Source: Akkermansia muciniphila
GTDB taxonomy: Bacteria; Verrucomicrobiota; Verrucomicrobiia; Verrucomicrobiales; Akkermansiaceae
Assembly: GCA_947624785.1 (NCBI GenBank)
Contig: CANQLV010000016.1
Location: 1-63,947, forward strand
Length of the DNA stretch: 63,947 nt
Direction: 5' to 3'
A program made the translations under genes and the position numbers. Below are positions 27,161 to 36,418 of the stretch, one piece after another. Below the pieces are notes generated by a model that was given only the letters and a program-made list of their open reading frames with translations, was not told the origin of the DNA and ran no database searches. Position 1 is the first letter of the stretch. Every line of letters starts with the position of its first letter.

Positions 27161-28939
27161 ATGATTCAGGAACCCATTTCAACGGAAGAGACCTGGCTTC
27201 AGGGCATTCCCGTTTCCCCCGGCATCGCCCTGGGCAAAATTAAAATTCAGATCAGCGGTTCCAAGGAACCCGTGGCGTATGAAATTTCCCCGGAGGAGGT
27301 GGACGCCGAGCTGGTGCGCTTCCACCAGGCGCTGCAAACCACCGCGGATCAGATCCGGACGCTGCGCGAGCGCATGATCCAGATATCCGGGGAAAAGGAC
27401 GCCTCCATCTTTGACGCTCACATCCTTCTCCTTCAGGACAAGGTCATCCTCCAGCAGGTCCAGACGGAACTGCTCAAGCGCCTCCAGAACGTGGAGCACA
27501 TCTTTTATGTGGTCATGCAGAACTACATGGAAGTCCTGCGCCGCGTGGACGATCCCTACCTGCGCGCCAAGACCGCGGACATGGAGGACGTCATGCAGCG
27601 GGTCATCAACAACCTCCGCAGCACGGAACCGCTGGAAGACGAGGAAGACGTGGAGGAAGCCCAGGTGCTGGTGGCCTACGACCTGACCCCTTCCGACACG
27701 GCGGCCATGGACGCCAGCCTGATTCACGGCTTTGCCACGGAAATAGGCTCCTCCGTCTCCCACACCGCCATTCTCGCCCGCTCCATGGGCATTCCCGCCG
27801 TGGTGGGGCTGGACCAGGCCCTCCTGAGGGTGGAAAGCCACGCCCCCGCCATCCTGGACGGCTACAAGGGCGTGCTCATCCTGAAACCCACGCAGGAGAC
27901 GGTGGAATACTACAACCGCCTCCAGGTGGAAAAGGAAAAGGCCTACAAGGCGCTGGAAGCCCTGCGGGACCTCCCCACCATCACGCGGGACGGCCGTAAA
28001 ATCCGCCTTTCCGTCAATGTTGAATTCCCCCATGAATACTCCGGCATCAAGGAAGTGGGGGCGGAAGGCGTGGGGCTGTTCCGCACGGAATTCTTCCTGC
28101 TGGGCAACCCCGCCGGCATGCCGGACGAGGAGGAACAAACGCGCTATTACAAGAAGCTGGCGGAAGGCTGCGCCCCGCATGGCGTCATCTTCCGCACGCT
28201 GGACTCCGGCGGCGACAAGCTGCCGTGCGAGCGGCTCCGCACGCCGGAACCTAATCCCTTCCTGGGCTGGCGCGGCATCCGCGTCTCCCTCAGCCGCCCG
28301 GAACTCTTCAAGCAGCAGCTCCGCGCCATTCTCCGCGCCTGCGCGGACACCCCCGGCTGCGGCATCATGTTCCCGATGGTCTCCGGCTATACGGAGGTGG
28401 TCACGGCCAAGCACATTCTCCAGGAATGCAGGGAGGAGCTGGAAAAGAAAAACATTCCGCATGCGCGGGACCTGAAGGTGGGCATCATGATTGAAGTGCC
28501 CAGCGCCGCCATCATGACGGACGTGCTCGCCCGGGAGGTGGATTTCTTCTCCGTAGGCACGAACGACCTCACGCAATACACCATTGCCGTGGACAGGGTC
28601 AACAACCGCGTAGCCAACATGTTCCGCCCCACCCACCCCGCCGTGGTGCGCATCATCGGCATGACGATCACCGCCGGAGAACGGGAAAACGTCCCCACGG
28701 CCATCTGCGGGGAAATGGCGGGGGACATTACCCTGCTGCCCCTGCTGATCGGGCTGGGCGCCACCTCCATCTCCGTAGGCGTCCATCTGGTGCCCATCAT
28801 CCGGTACGCCATCCGCAACCTGGACTACGGCCAGTGCCGGGACATGGCGCAAAAGGCGCTCCAGGCGCCCAACAGCAGGACTATCGTGGACCTGAGCACG
28901 GCCCTGGCCAGAAAATCCTACCCGGCCCTGTTTGAATAA
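27161..28939 (+). CDS. ptsI: PTS enzyme I (phosphoenolpyruvate-protein phosphotransferase)
   Basis: The 592-residue protein transfers phosphate from PEP to HPr. It carries the phosphohistidine motif GSSVSHTAILARSMG (H201), the PEP-binding RTEFFLLG, RTLDSGGDK and GTNDLTQYTIAVDR of the C-terminal barrel, and the N-terminal enzyme I start GIPVSPGIALGK. The start is placed at ATG 27161; an alternative ATG at 27101 would overlap ptsH by 14 bases and add 20 unconserved residues. No GAF domain precedes it, so it is not the nitrogen-type PtsP. Confidence 0.95.
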   Translation: MIQEPISTEETWLQGIPVSPGIALGKIKIQISGSKEPVAYEISPEEVDAELVRFHQALQTTADQIRTLRERMIQISGEKDASIFDAHILLLQDKVILQQVQTELLKRLQNVEHIFYVVMQNYMEVLRRVDDPYLRAKTADMEDVMQRVINNLRSTEPLEDEEDVEEAQVLVAYDLTPSDTAAMDASLIHGFATEIGSSVSHTAILARSMGIPAVVGLDQALLRVESHAPAILDGYKGVLILKPTQETVEYYNRLQVEKEKAYKALEALRDLPTITRDGRKIRLSVNVEFPHEYSGIKEVGAEGVGLFRTEFFLLGNPAGMPDEEEQTRYYKKLAEGCAPHGVIFRTLDSGGDKLPCERLRTPEPNPFLGWRGIRVSLSRPELFKQQLRAILRACADTPGCGIMFPMVSGYTEVVTAKHILQECREELEKKNIPHARDLKVGIMIEVPSAAIMTDVLAREVDFFSVGTNDLTQYTIAVDRVNNRVANMFRPTHPAVVRIIGMTITAGERENVPTAICGEMAGDITLLPLLIGLGATSISVGVHLVPIIRYAIRNLDYGQCRDMAQKALQAPNSRTIVDLSTALARKSYPALFE

Positions 28940-29066
28940 GGTCTTCCCTTCCGGCACATGCCGTACCGGAAAAAACGGCTCTTATCCCCGGCAAACCGAC
29001 GCGGGGACATGAATCCTTGACAGAATCGCCCGTTTCATGCGTTATATGAGTACTGGTCTTTTTATC

Positions 29067-30755
29067 ATGAAAACTTTCCGCATTGCATTTTCTCTCATCC
29101 CGTTCCTGCTGGGAAGCGCCCTGTCCGCCTCCGCAGCACCCTCAGACGCGCCCCGCGCGGCAGCCCAGAAGCGCCCCAACATCATCCTTTTCCTGGTGGA
29201 CGACATGGGCTGGCAGGATACCTCCCTGCCCTTCTGGAGGGAAGCGGACGGCACGCCCAAGCCCACCTTCCTGAACAAACGCTACCGCACGCCCAACATG
29301 GAGGCCCTGGGCAAGCAGGGCATGGTCTTCACGAACGCCTATGCTCAGCCCATCTGCTCCCCCAGCCGGTGCAGCCTCATCTCCGGCATGAACTCCGCCC
29401 GGCACCGTGTCACCAACTGGACGCTCCTGCGGGACCAGACCACGGATGCCGGCCACAAGGCGCTCAAAGCCCCCGCGGACTGGAGCGTCAACGGCGTGCA
29501 GCCGCTGGGCACCAAGTCTTCCGGCACCACCCGCCTCCCCCTCACGGAAGAGAAAATCCAGTACAAGATGGAAAAGCCCTTCACCCAGGTGCTGGGGTTG
29601 CCCGCCCTGCTCAAGAAACAGGGTTATACCACCATCCACTGCGGGAAGGCCCACTTCGGCTCCAAAAACACTCCGGGGGCCAATCCCAGGCTCTTCGGCT
29701 TTGACTACAACATCGCCGGCACGGAAATAGGCGGCCCGGCGGACTACCGGGGCGCCCAGAAATACGGCACGGGGAATTTCCACGTCCGCGGCCTGGACGA
29801 GAACAACTATTATGAAAACGACGTGTTCCTGACGGAAGCGCTGACGCAGGAAGCGCTGAAACGCCTGGACGCCATCCGGAAAGACCCCAGGGAAGCGAAC
29901 AAGCCCTTTTACCTGTACATGTCCCATTACGCCATCCATGCCCCCTTTGACATGCGCGGTTATGACAAGCGCTTTGCGGAAGACTATTCCAACCCCAACG
30001 ACGGCCACAAGTGGTCCGACAACGAAAAGCGCTACTCCGCCCTGATCCAGGGAATGGACAAAAGCTTGGGCGACATCCGTGAATACCTGGAAAAGAACAA
30101 TCTGGACAAAAACACCGTCATCATCTTCATGGCGGACAACGGCGGCCTCGCCATCAGCGGGCGCATGGGCAACAAGGAATCCAACTACCCGCTGAGCTTC
30201 GGCAAGGGCTCCAATCGGGAAGGAGGCATCCGGGAGCCGATGATCGTTTACTGGCCCGGAGTCACCAAGCCGGAAACCGTTTGCACCACTCCCGTCATCA
30301 TTGAAGACTTCTTCCCCACCATTCTGGAAATGGCGGGAGCAAAAAAAATCCAGGCTCCCCAGGTCATTGACGGCAAAAGCTTCGTCACCCTGCTGAAGGG
30401 CGGCAAAATGAACCCCAACCGTCCCCTGCTCTTCCACACGCCCAACGTCTGGGGGGAAGGGAACGGAAACAACGCGCTTTATTCCCCCAGCACGGCCATG
30501 CGCCAGGGAGACTGGAAGCTGATTTACTGGCACCCCAATCAGAAGTTTGAACTCTTCAATATCCGGGAAGACCTCAGTGAGGAGCACAATCTGGCGCAGC
30601 AGTATCCGGACCGCGTGAAAGCCATGGCAAAAACCATGACCGCCCTGCTCAAGGACCGCAAGGCCCAGATGCCCACCTACAAGAAGGACAACCCCGCCGG
30701 AGCCCGGGAAAACTCCCCCGTGCCGTGGCCGGACCAGGCGGCGGCCAGGCTGTAA
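29067..30755 (+). CDS. Secreted sulfatase (formylglycine type)
   Basis: The 562-residue protein has a signal peptide (residues 1-23, MKTFRIAFSLIPFLLG...SASA), then the sulfatase fold beginning PNIILFLVDDMGWQD with metal ligands D45/D46. The C97-S-P-S-R101 signature is converted to formylglycine by a maturase and starts the catalytic loop; downstream HFGSK..., FMADNGG and the C-terminal subdomain are intact. Sulfatases of this type remove sulfate from host mucin or other sulfated glycans, which suits a mucus-associated bacterium. It has its own upstream gap and a strong terminator, so it is probably monocistronic. Confidence 0.94.
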   Translation: MKTFRIAFSLIPFLLGSALSASAAPSDAPRAAAQKRPNIILFLVDDMGWQDTSLPFWREADGTPKPTFLNKRYRTPNMEALGKQGMVFTNAYAQPICSPSRCSLISGMNSARHRVTNWTLLRDQTTDAGHKALKAPADWSVNGVQPLGTKSSGTTRLPLTEEKIQYKMEKPFTQVLGLPALLKKQGYTTIHCGKAHFGSKNTPGANPRLFGFDYNIAGTEIGGPADYRGAQKYGTGNFHVRGLDENNYYENDVFLTEALTQEALKRLDAIRKDPREANKPFYLYMSHYAIHAPFDMRGYDKRFAEDYSNPNDGHKWSDNEKRYSALIQGMDKSLGDIREYLEKNNLDKNTVIIFMADNGGLAISGRMGNKESNYPLSFGKGSNREGGIREPMIVYWPGVTKPETVCTTPVIIEDFFPTILEMAGAKKIQAPQVIDGKSFVTLLKGGKMNPNRPLLFHTPNVWGEGNGNNALYSPSTAMRQGDWKLIYWHPNQKFELFNIREDLSEEHNLAQQYPDRVKAMAKTMTALLKDRKAQMPTYKKDNPAGARENSPVPWPDQAAARL

Positions 30756-30775
30756 AGGCATCTCCACCCCTCCCC

Positions 30776-30838
30776 GGAAAGCCGCATTATTCCCTTTTCT
30801 TTTAAGGAAACAGGGAGTATGGTGCGGCTTTCCCGTTT
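30776..30838 (+). terminator. Rho-independent terminator after the sulfatase gene
   Basis: An 11-bp stem GGAAAGCCGCA/TGCGGCTTTCC (30776-30786 with 30823-30833) encloses a long loop and is followed by CGTTTTT. It lies 20 bases after the sulfatase stop and upstream of argF. Confidence 0.8.
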
Positions 30839-30870
30839 TTATTCCCTTTCTCCATTCTCTTTACAATGCC

Positions 30871-31788
30871 ATGAAAAACCTTCTTTCCATCGAACAGCTT
30901 ACCGGAGACGAAATCCGGGACCTGCTCGCCCTGGGCCACAAGCTCAAGGCGGAACGCGGCCATCACGAACGCCTTCCCCTGAAAGGCCAGACCTGGGCGC
31001 TCATCTTCTCCAAATCCTCCACCCGCACCCGCGTCTCCTTTGAAGTGGGCATCAGCGAACTGGGGGGGCGCCCCATGTTCCTTTCCGTCCATGACATCCA
31101 GCTCGGGCGAGGGGAACCCATCAAGGACACGGCCCGCGTGCTGGGCCGCATGATCCACGGGGCCGCCATCCGGACCTATGGCCAGCAGGAAGTGGAGGAA
31201 TTCGCCGGCTTCTCCGGCATTCCCACCATCAACGCCCTGACGGACGAGGAGCACCCCTGCCAGATTCTGGCGGACCTGCTCACCATTGAGGAAATCTACG
31301 GCCCCGGCTCCTGGAAGGACATGAAGATCGCCTTCGTAGGGGACGGGGACAACAACATGTCCCGCTCCTGGATGTGGGCGGCCAAGAGGCTGGGCTTCAC
31401 CCTCGCCATCGGCGCCCCGACCAACTACCTGCCCCTGGAAGACTTCCGCAGGCACCTGGACTGCGACAACGTCATCTTTACCACGGACCCCGTGGAAGCC
31501 GTCAGAGGGGCCTCCGTCATCAACACGGACGTATGGCTCTCCATGGGCCAGGAGGCGGAAGGCCTGTCCAAGGAAAAACACTTCTACCCCTACCAGGTGA
31601 ACAGGGAGCTGCTGGAACACGCCGCCCCCAACCACTCCGCCTTCCACTGCCTGCCCGCCTACCGCGGCAAGGAAATCACGGAAGACGTGCTGGAGCACTT
31701 TGCCCCCGTCATCTTCCGGGAGGCGGAAAACAGGGTCCACGCCCAGAAAGCCGTTCTCGCCACGCTGGCGGACGCCAACCGGGCATAA
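30871..31788 (+). CDS. argF: Ornithine carbamoyltransferase
   Basis: The 305-residue enzyme makes citrulline from ornithine and carbamoyl phosphate in arginine biosynthesis. The carbamoyl-phosphate loop S50-T-R-T-R54 (SKSSTRTRVSF), HPCQ, the ornithine-loop TDVWLSMGQE and FHCLPAYRGKE are all present. The SMG loop points to ornithine rather than aspartate or acetylornithine as substrate. It is followed by sufE on the same strand (28-base gap). Confidence 0.95.
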   Translation: MKNLLSIEQLTGDEIRDLLALGHKLKAERGHHERLPLKGQTWALIFSKSSTRTRVSFEVGISELGGRPMFLSVHDIQLGRGEPIKDTARVLGRMIHGAAIRTYGQQEVEEFAGFSGIPTINALTDEEHPCQILADLLTIEEIYGPGSWKDMKIAFVGDGDNNMSRSWMWAAKRLGFTLAIGAPTNYLPLEDFRRHLDCDNVIFTTDPVEAVRGASVINTDVWLSMGQEAEGLSKEKHFYPYQVNRELLEHAAPNHSAFHCLPAYRGKEITEDVLEHFAPVIFREAENRVHAQKAVLATLADANRA

Positions 31789-31816
31789 ACGGCCTTCCCT
31801 CAACAAAATCCGAGCC

Positions 31817-32236
31817 ATGAACTACGAAGAACGCCTGCAAGACCTGCTGGATGAACTGGACCTGTTCCAGGACTGGACGGAACGCTACGAATACATCATC
31901 AGCCTGGGCAAGAAGCTCCCGAAGCTGGACGAAGCCCACAAGACGGAGGACTCCCTCATCAAGGGCTGCCAGTCCCGCGTGTGGCTGCACACGGAGCCGG
32001 ACAAGGGCGTGCTGAAGCTCTACGCGGACAGCGACTCCCTCATCACCAAGGGCCTCATTGCCGTCTTCATCCGGCTGCTCTCCGGGCTGCCCCCGGAAGA
32101 AATCCTGAAGGCGGACATGTCCAAGCTGGACAAGACCGGCCTGAAGGACCACCTGGCTCCCACCAGGGCAAACGCCCTCAACTCCATGGCCGCCCAGATC
32201 AAGCAGGCCGCCATGGACATGGTGGAACACCACTGA
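31817..32236 (+). CDS. sufE: SufE-family Fe-S cluster assembly sulfur acceptor
   Basis: The 139-residue protein has the SufE signature DSLIKGCQSRVW with the persulfide-accepting C51, and LITKGLIAVFIRLLSGLPPEEIL later on. SufE takes sulfur from the cysteine desulfurase SufS for cluster assembly on SufBCD. None of those genes is adjacent, so it acts in trans. The start is ATG 31817; the longer frame running into argF is rejected. Confidence 0.93.
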   Translation: MNYEERLQDLLDELDLFQDWTERYEYIISLGKKLPKLDEAHKTEDSLIKGCQSRVWLHTEPDKGVLKLYADSDSLITKGLIAVFIRLLSGLPPEEILKADMSKLDKTGLKDHLAPTRANALNSMAAQIKQAAMDMVEHH

Positions 32237-32249
32237 TTTTTTCGGTACG

Positions 32250-32630
32250 ATGACCTACAGCCTTCTCCCGCACCTCTTCCTCCTGTCCGCGGCCTGCTGC
32301 GCGTGCCTCTCATGCAGCAGCCCCTCCAGGGACATCACTATCCGCAGCGTCCCTTCCGGGGCCAGCCTGCGCGTGAACGGGGACTATGCGGGGCAGGCCC
32401 CCGTCACGCTCTCCCTGAACAGGCACAAGCCCGTGCACGTGGCGGCGGACAAGCCCGGCTTCCTTTCCACGGAAAAAACGTTTCATCCGGAGATGACCAC
32501 GCAGGGGGCCATCCTGTGGGGCCGCAACAACGAGAAGTCAAAAGACTTCAAGACGGACACCCTGACCATCCGCCTGAAAAAGGCGGACTCCGAAGCGCCT
32601 CCCCTGCGGGAACTGCCCGCGCGGTGGTAA
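32250..32630 (+). CDS. PEGA-domain lipoprotein, 126 aa
   Basis: The N-terminus is hydrophobic with a lipobox-like run (CLSCSS, cysteine near residue 22). A PEGA repeat follows: IRSVPSGASLRVNGDYAGQAP at about 31-51, then PVHVAADKPGF. PEGA domains are short beta-sandwich modules common in surface and lipoproteins. The gene begins 13 bases after sufE and has no obvious enzymatic motif. Confidence 0.75.
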   Translation: MTYSLLPHLFLLSAACCACLSCSSPSRDITIRSVPSGASLRVNGDYAGQAPVTLSLNRHKPVHVAADKPGFLSTEKTFHPEMTTQGAILWGRNNEKSKDFKTDTLTIRLKKADSEAPPLRELPARW

Positions 32631-32681
32631 CGGCCCCCGGCCATGCCTCCCCCCAGGCACGGCTCCAGTCCTTTCCCTGAC

Positions 32682-32703
32682 GCGCGCGGCCCGTGCCGCG
32701 CGC
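32682..32703. terminator. GC-rich hairpin between convergent genes
   Basis: A perfect 9-bp stem GCGCGCGGC/GCCGCGCGC (32682-32690 with 32695-32703) and 4-base loop lies between the convergent PEGA and branching-enzyme genes. There is no U-tract, so termination is only likely. Confidence 0.5.
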
Positions 32704-32756
32704 CCCGTGGGTTCTTTCCGCATCCCTCCTTGAGCGCCGGTTTTTCGCGGTAATTG

Positions 32757-34796
32757 CTATTCTTCCTCCTGCCCCGGGTGCCGGGCCATGACGGCGGAAC
32801 CCACCCTTTTCAGAACCAGGGCCGTACGCGGCAGCAGGTACAGGGAAAGATTCCCGTCTTCATCCGTAAAATGCGGCATGGAATCGTCCTGCCTTCCAAA
32901 GCCGCCGAAGCGGGCGCCGTCCGTATCCAGCACGACCCTCCATTCCCCCTTTTGGGGAGCGGGCAGCACGTAATCCATGATCGCCCTGTCTCCGGACCAG
33001 TTGAACACAAACAGCAGGCCGCCGCGGTGAAACGCCATGACCTGGTTGTTTTCATCAATATTCAGAGGGAACGGCGGCGGATTGTTCAGCAGCCGGGCGT
33101 CCAAGGCCAGGCGAACCATGGCCTGGTCAAAGGCATTCAGGAACTTGTACCTGAGGGATGGATTGTCCACCAGGGACCACTGGCGGCGGCAGTGCTCGTA
33201 AGACCAGCCGTTGCCTTCACGCGGAAAATCAATCCATTCCGGATGCCCGAACTCGTTGCCCATGAAATTCAGCCAGCCTTCCCCCCCCGTTGCCAGCGTC
33301 ACCAGGCGGATCATCTTGTGCAGCGCCATGCCGCGGTCAACAACAAGGCTCTGCTGGTCCACGGCCATCTTCCAGTACATCTCCGCATCCATCAGGCGGA
33401 ACGCCAGGGTCTTATCCCCCACCAAGGCCTGGTCATGGCTCTCGCAGTAAGCCACGTGCGGCTCGCCATAACGCCTGTTGGTCAACGTGTGCCACATGTC
33501 GCCCATGCTCCATTCCTCATCCTTCTTCTCCTTGAGCAGCTTGATCCAGTAATCTGGAATGCCCATCGCCAGCCGGTGGGAAAAGCCCAGCCCCCCCTCG
33601 TCCACCGGGCGGCACAGCCCCGGCATGCCGGACATGTCCTCCGCAATCGCGACGGCGCCCGGCCTCACCCGCTGGATCAGCGTGGAGGCCAGCTGCAAAT
33701 AAGCCACGGCGTCCAGGTCTACGGACGGCCCGAAGTACGCGCCCAAATCCCCGAACGGTTCGTGGCCCCGGTGGAAATACAGCATGGACGTCACGCCGTC
33801 AAAGCGGAATCCGTCAAAGCGGAACTCCTCCAGCCACCATCGGACGTTGGACAGCAGGAACTCAATCACCTCGTCCCGCCCATAGTCAAAGCAGCAGGAA
33901 TCCCAGTCCGGATGATGGCCGCGCTCCCCGGGCAGGAAATACATGCCGCCGGAGCCGTCAAAATTGTTCAGCCCTTCCGCCTCGTTCTTCACGGCGTGGG
34001 AATGCACCACGTCCAGCAGCACGGCGATGTTCAGGCCGTGCGCCTGGTCAATCAGGTACTTCAGATCCTCCGGCGTGCCGAAACGGGAGGAAGGAGCGAA
34101 AAAGGAGGAAACGTGATAGCCGAAGGAGCCGTAATAGGGATGCTCCTGAACGGCCATCAACTGGACGGTATTGTAGCCCAGTCCGGAGATGCGGGGGAGA
34201 ACCTCGTCCGCAAACTCCCGGTACGTATGTACGCGCTGCTCTTCCCCGCCCATGCCCACATGCGCTTCGTAAACGAACGGCACCTCTATCCGGGAAGGGT
34301 CAAAGCCGTTGTTCCTCCATTCATAGGGATGCTCCGGCATCCATATCTCCCCGGCAAAATCATAGGTGGAGGGGTCCTGCACGGCCCTGGTGATCCACGC
34401 GGGAATACGGTCCTTCCCCGTGCCGTCCGCGCCGATCACGTGCACCTTCACCTTCTGCCCGTGGGCCAGCGCGTCAGGCGGCAGCGTTATCTCCCACACG
34501 CCGCGCTCATTCCGCACCAGCGGGTGGCTCTCCCGGTCCCAGCCGTTGAAATCCCCCGTCAGGAACAGGCCGCGGGCCGCGGGAGCCCATTCCCGGTACG
34601 TCCACGCCCCTGTCTCCGGATCACGGTTGAAACCGTAATAGCGGTACCCCTGCGCATACCCCTCCAGAGAGCCGGAACGCTGCCTGATCCTTTTCATTTT
34701 CAGGTCAAACAAACGCTGGCGGTCGCGTATCTGGCGGGAATACGGCTGGAGCCAGCCGTCCGCCATCACCAAACCGGGAATCGGGGGTCTTCTCAT
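32757..34796 (-). CDS. glgB: 1,4-alpha-glucan branching enzyme, eukaryote-like GH13
   Basis: The 679-residue enzyme makes alpha-1,6 branches in glycogen. An N-terminal CBM48-like domain (REWAPAARGLFLTGDFNGW) precedes the catalytic barrel. The catalytic set is intact: nucleophile D333 in FRFDGVTSM, acid/base E386 in AIAEDMSGM, and D455 in CESHDQALVGDK. Length and spacing (YGSFGYHVSSFFAPSSRFG) fit the eukaryote-type GH13_8 branch of the family rather than the E. coli GlgB type. The start is ATG 34796 (MRRPPIPGL); the longer frame starts with TTG. No glgA, glgC or glgP is adjacent. Confidence 0.92.
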   Translation of the reverse strand: MRRPPIPGLVMADGWLQPYSRQIRDRQRLFDLKMKRIRQRSGSLEGYAQGYRYYGFNRDPETGAWTYREWAPAARGLFLTGDFNGWDRESHPLVRNERGVWEITLPPDALAHGQKVKVHVIGADGTGKDRIPAWITRAVQDPSTYDFAGEIWMPEHPYEWRNNGFDPSRIEVPFVYEAHVGMGGEEQRVHTYREFADEVLPRISGLGYNTVQLMAVQEHPYYGSFGYHVSSFFAPSSRFGTPEDLKYLIDQAHGLNIAVLLDVVHSHAVKNEAEGLNNFDGSGGMYFLPGERGHHPDWDSCCFDYGRDEVIEFLLSNVRWWLEEFRFDGFRFDGVTSMLYFHRGHEPFGDLGAYFGPSVDLDAVAYLQLASTLIQRVRPGAVAIAEDMSGMPGLCRPVDEGGLGFSHRLAMGIPDYWIKLLKEKKDEEWSMGDMWHTLTNRRYGEPHVAYCESHDQALVGDKTLAFRLMDAEMYWKMAVDQQSLVVDRGMALHKMIRLVTLATGGEGWLNFMGNEFGHPEWIDFPREGNGWSYEHCRRQWSLVDNPSLRYKFLNAFDQAMVRLALDARLLNNPPPFPLNIDENNQVMAFHRGGLLFVFNWSGDRAIMDYVLPAPQKGEWRVVLDTDGARFGGFGRQDDSMPHFTDEDGNLSLYLLPRTALVLKRVGSAVMARHPGQEEE

Positions 34797-34955
34797 TATC
34801 CGATGATACTCCGCCGCAATCAGCAGGGTCAAGGAGAAAGACGTTCTTCCGGCCCTCCCCGCGCATGGCCTGCGCCCGCAGCGGCAGGAACACCTCCTTT
34901 CCGGAAAATACGGCGCGGCGGAACGCCGAAACCACGCACCTCCTCCCGTGCGCCC

Positions 34956-35927
34956 CTAGTCACATTCCGGCAAACGCCCGGTATCCCGCATGTACAGCAT
35001 CCTGCGCAGCACTTCCTTGGAAATCCGGTTCAGGTCAAAATGCACAGGCGGCGAATCAGGAAGGACGCCCCAGTCTCCATATTGCCCGTATAAAACCATT
35101 TCAGGCATCCGGGGCCCGGGAAAAGTCTTTCCTTCAAACAGGACGATGGACAAGGGAAACATCCATTCATGACGGAAGGAATGGCGGCACGGTCCGGCAA
35201 AGGGAATTTCAAACCCCAGGCAGACGTTTCCACATTCCACAGGCTCCTTCCCTTCCATCACCAACTCATCCCTGATCTTCATTTTATCCTCATAAGAACA
35301 CAGTGTTTGGTAACGGCGCGACGTGTTGGCTTCATAATCAATCAGCCTAGAAGCCTTGTAATTACGCAGCAGCCATTCCCGCTCCTCCGGATCATCCGGA
35401 GACCAGGAGCCGGGAGCAACATCGTACGGGAAAATATCCACATTGCACAAGGTGCCCGGCAGCCCAATCTGGATAAACGGCTCCAGGCTGACGGAAAAGC
35501 CGCGGGAACCAAACAACCCGGCAGCGCCCGCCCTCAGTCGTTCATAGTCGCTTCGCAGCATGGAAATATCCAGATCATCATCCCAGGGAATAAACCCCTT
35601 ATGCCTGACCGCCCCCAGAAGGGTGCCGAAATCCAGCCAGTACTGGTAGCCGTTTTCTTCAAGAATACCGCCCACTTCCTTCAAAAAAAATGCCATGGCC
35701 TGCTGCACAACCCTCAGCACGCCGGACGCCGCCGGAACTTCCTCCGCCCGGACGGTGGATTTCACCAGCTTTCTCATCTGCGCATGCTCATTTTCCTTCC
35801 CCACCCTGAACCGGGCGCAGGGAATGCCGAACAACCTGATGGTACGCTTCTTTCTATCCGTGATTGAAGAGAGCACCGTCAGGCCGCAGCAGCGTACTTC
35901 CGTCACCCACAGATGTTTATTTTTCAT
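34956..35927 (-). CDS. LicD-family phosphotransferase (first copy)
   Basis: The 323-residue protein has the LicD core: YWLDFGTLLGAVRHKGFIPW, then DDDLD at 116-120. LicD proteins move phosphocholine or other phospho-head groups from a CDP-activated donor onto glycans, in a nucleotidyltransferase-like fold. It lies divergent to the cytidylyltransferase/aminotransferase fusion across an AT-rich gap, and a second LicD sits at the other end of the locus. The start at ATG 35927 (MKNKHLWV) leaves about 90 residues before the core; other in-frame ATGs upstream lie in AT-rich sequence and are less likely. The acceptor and donor are unknown. Confidence 0.85.
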   Translation of the reverse strand: MKNKHLWVTEVRCCGLTVLSSITDRKKRTIRLFGIPCARFRVGKENEHAQMRKLVKSTVRAEEVPAASGVLRVVQQAMAFFLKEVGGILEENGYQYWLDFGTLLGAVRHKGFIPWDDDLDISMLRSDYERLRAGAAGLFGSRGFSVSLEPFIQIGLPGTLCNVDIFPYDVAPGSWSPDDPEEREWLLRNYKASRLIDYEANTSRRYQTLCSYEDKMKIRDELVMEGKEPVECGNVCLGFEIPFAGPCRHSFRHEWMFPLSIVLFEGKTFPGPRMPEMVLYGQYGDWGVLPDSPPVHFDLNRISKEVLRRMLYMRDTGRLPECD

Positions 35928-36418
35928 TAGCTTTCCGGTTCTTCCGGCAGTGATGAACGAAGGCAATCTCATGGTGGGCAAATCTAGGCAGTGAGTACGG
36001 GAAAACATCAATCTTTCCGTAAGCGAACAACGGAGTTTTCCTGAAACGGACCTTATCCACCGGATACCATAAGTCAATGAAAAACAATACGGCTTTTTAA
36101 TGGAAAACAACCATTTCCGTATATTAAAACCATTTTCTCCAAGATGCGGCTTTTGAAAAAAACCTCAATTCTCTTTTCCCCAACTTCCATAGCATGCGGA
36201 TTGATCATCCGTTAAACGGATCGCCATCTCCATTTGAAGTTAAATCAATGAAAAGCGGGAAAACAGGGAAGGAAAATGAATTACGTACTTTTCCTTTTTC
36301 ACCAATGTACTTTCCATTAACATGTTTTTGCAGAAATTTTTACTTTGACGGCGGATGATCAATCCGTTAAACATTGTCCTTGGTTCTTTTTAAGTTCTGA
36401 AGACAAATTAGAGTATTT
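35928..36418. promoter_or_regulatory. AT-rich divergent promoter region with a repeated element
   Basis: This 491-base gap lies between the divergent LicD and cytidylyltransferase/aminotransferase genes and is strikingly AT-rich for this genome. It contains GGATTGATCATCC (36198-36210) and, 155 bases on, its exact reverse complement GGATGATCAATCC (36353-36365), each followed directly by GTTAAAC. The first copy also forms ATCCGT/ACGGAT (36207-36221). The second copy ends 46 bases before the fusion-gene start. A regulator-binding site is a fair guess. No gene or RNA was recognised. Confidence 0.5.

Noticed and set aside
27179..28957. 592-codon open frame on the minus strand
   Set aside because: It is antisense to ptsI, which has all enzyme I motifs.
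32754..35093. 779-codon open frame on the plus strand
   Set aside because: It is antisense to the branching enzyme, which has a complete catalytic set.
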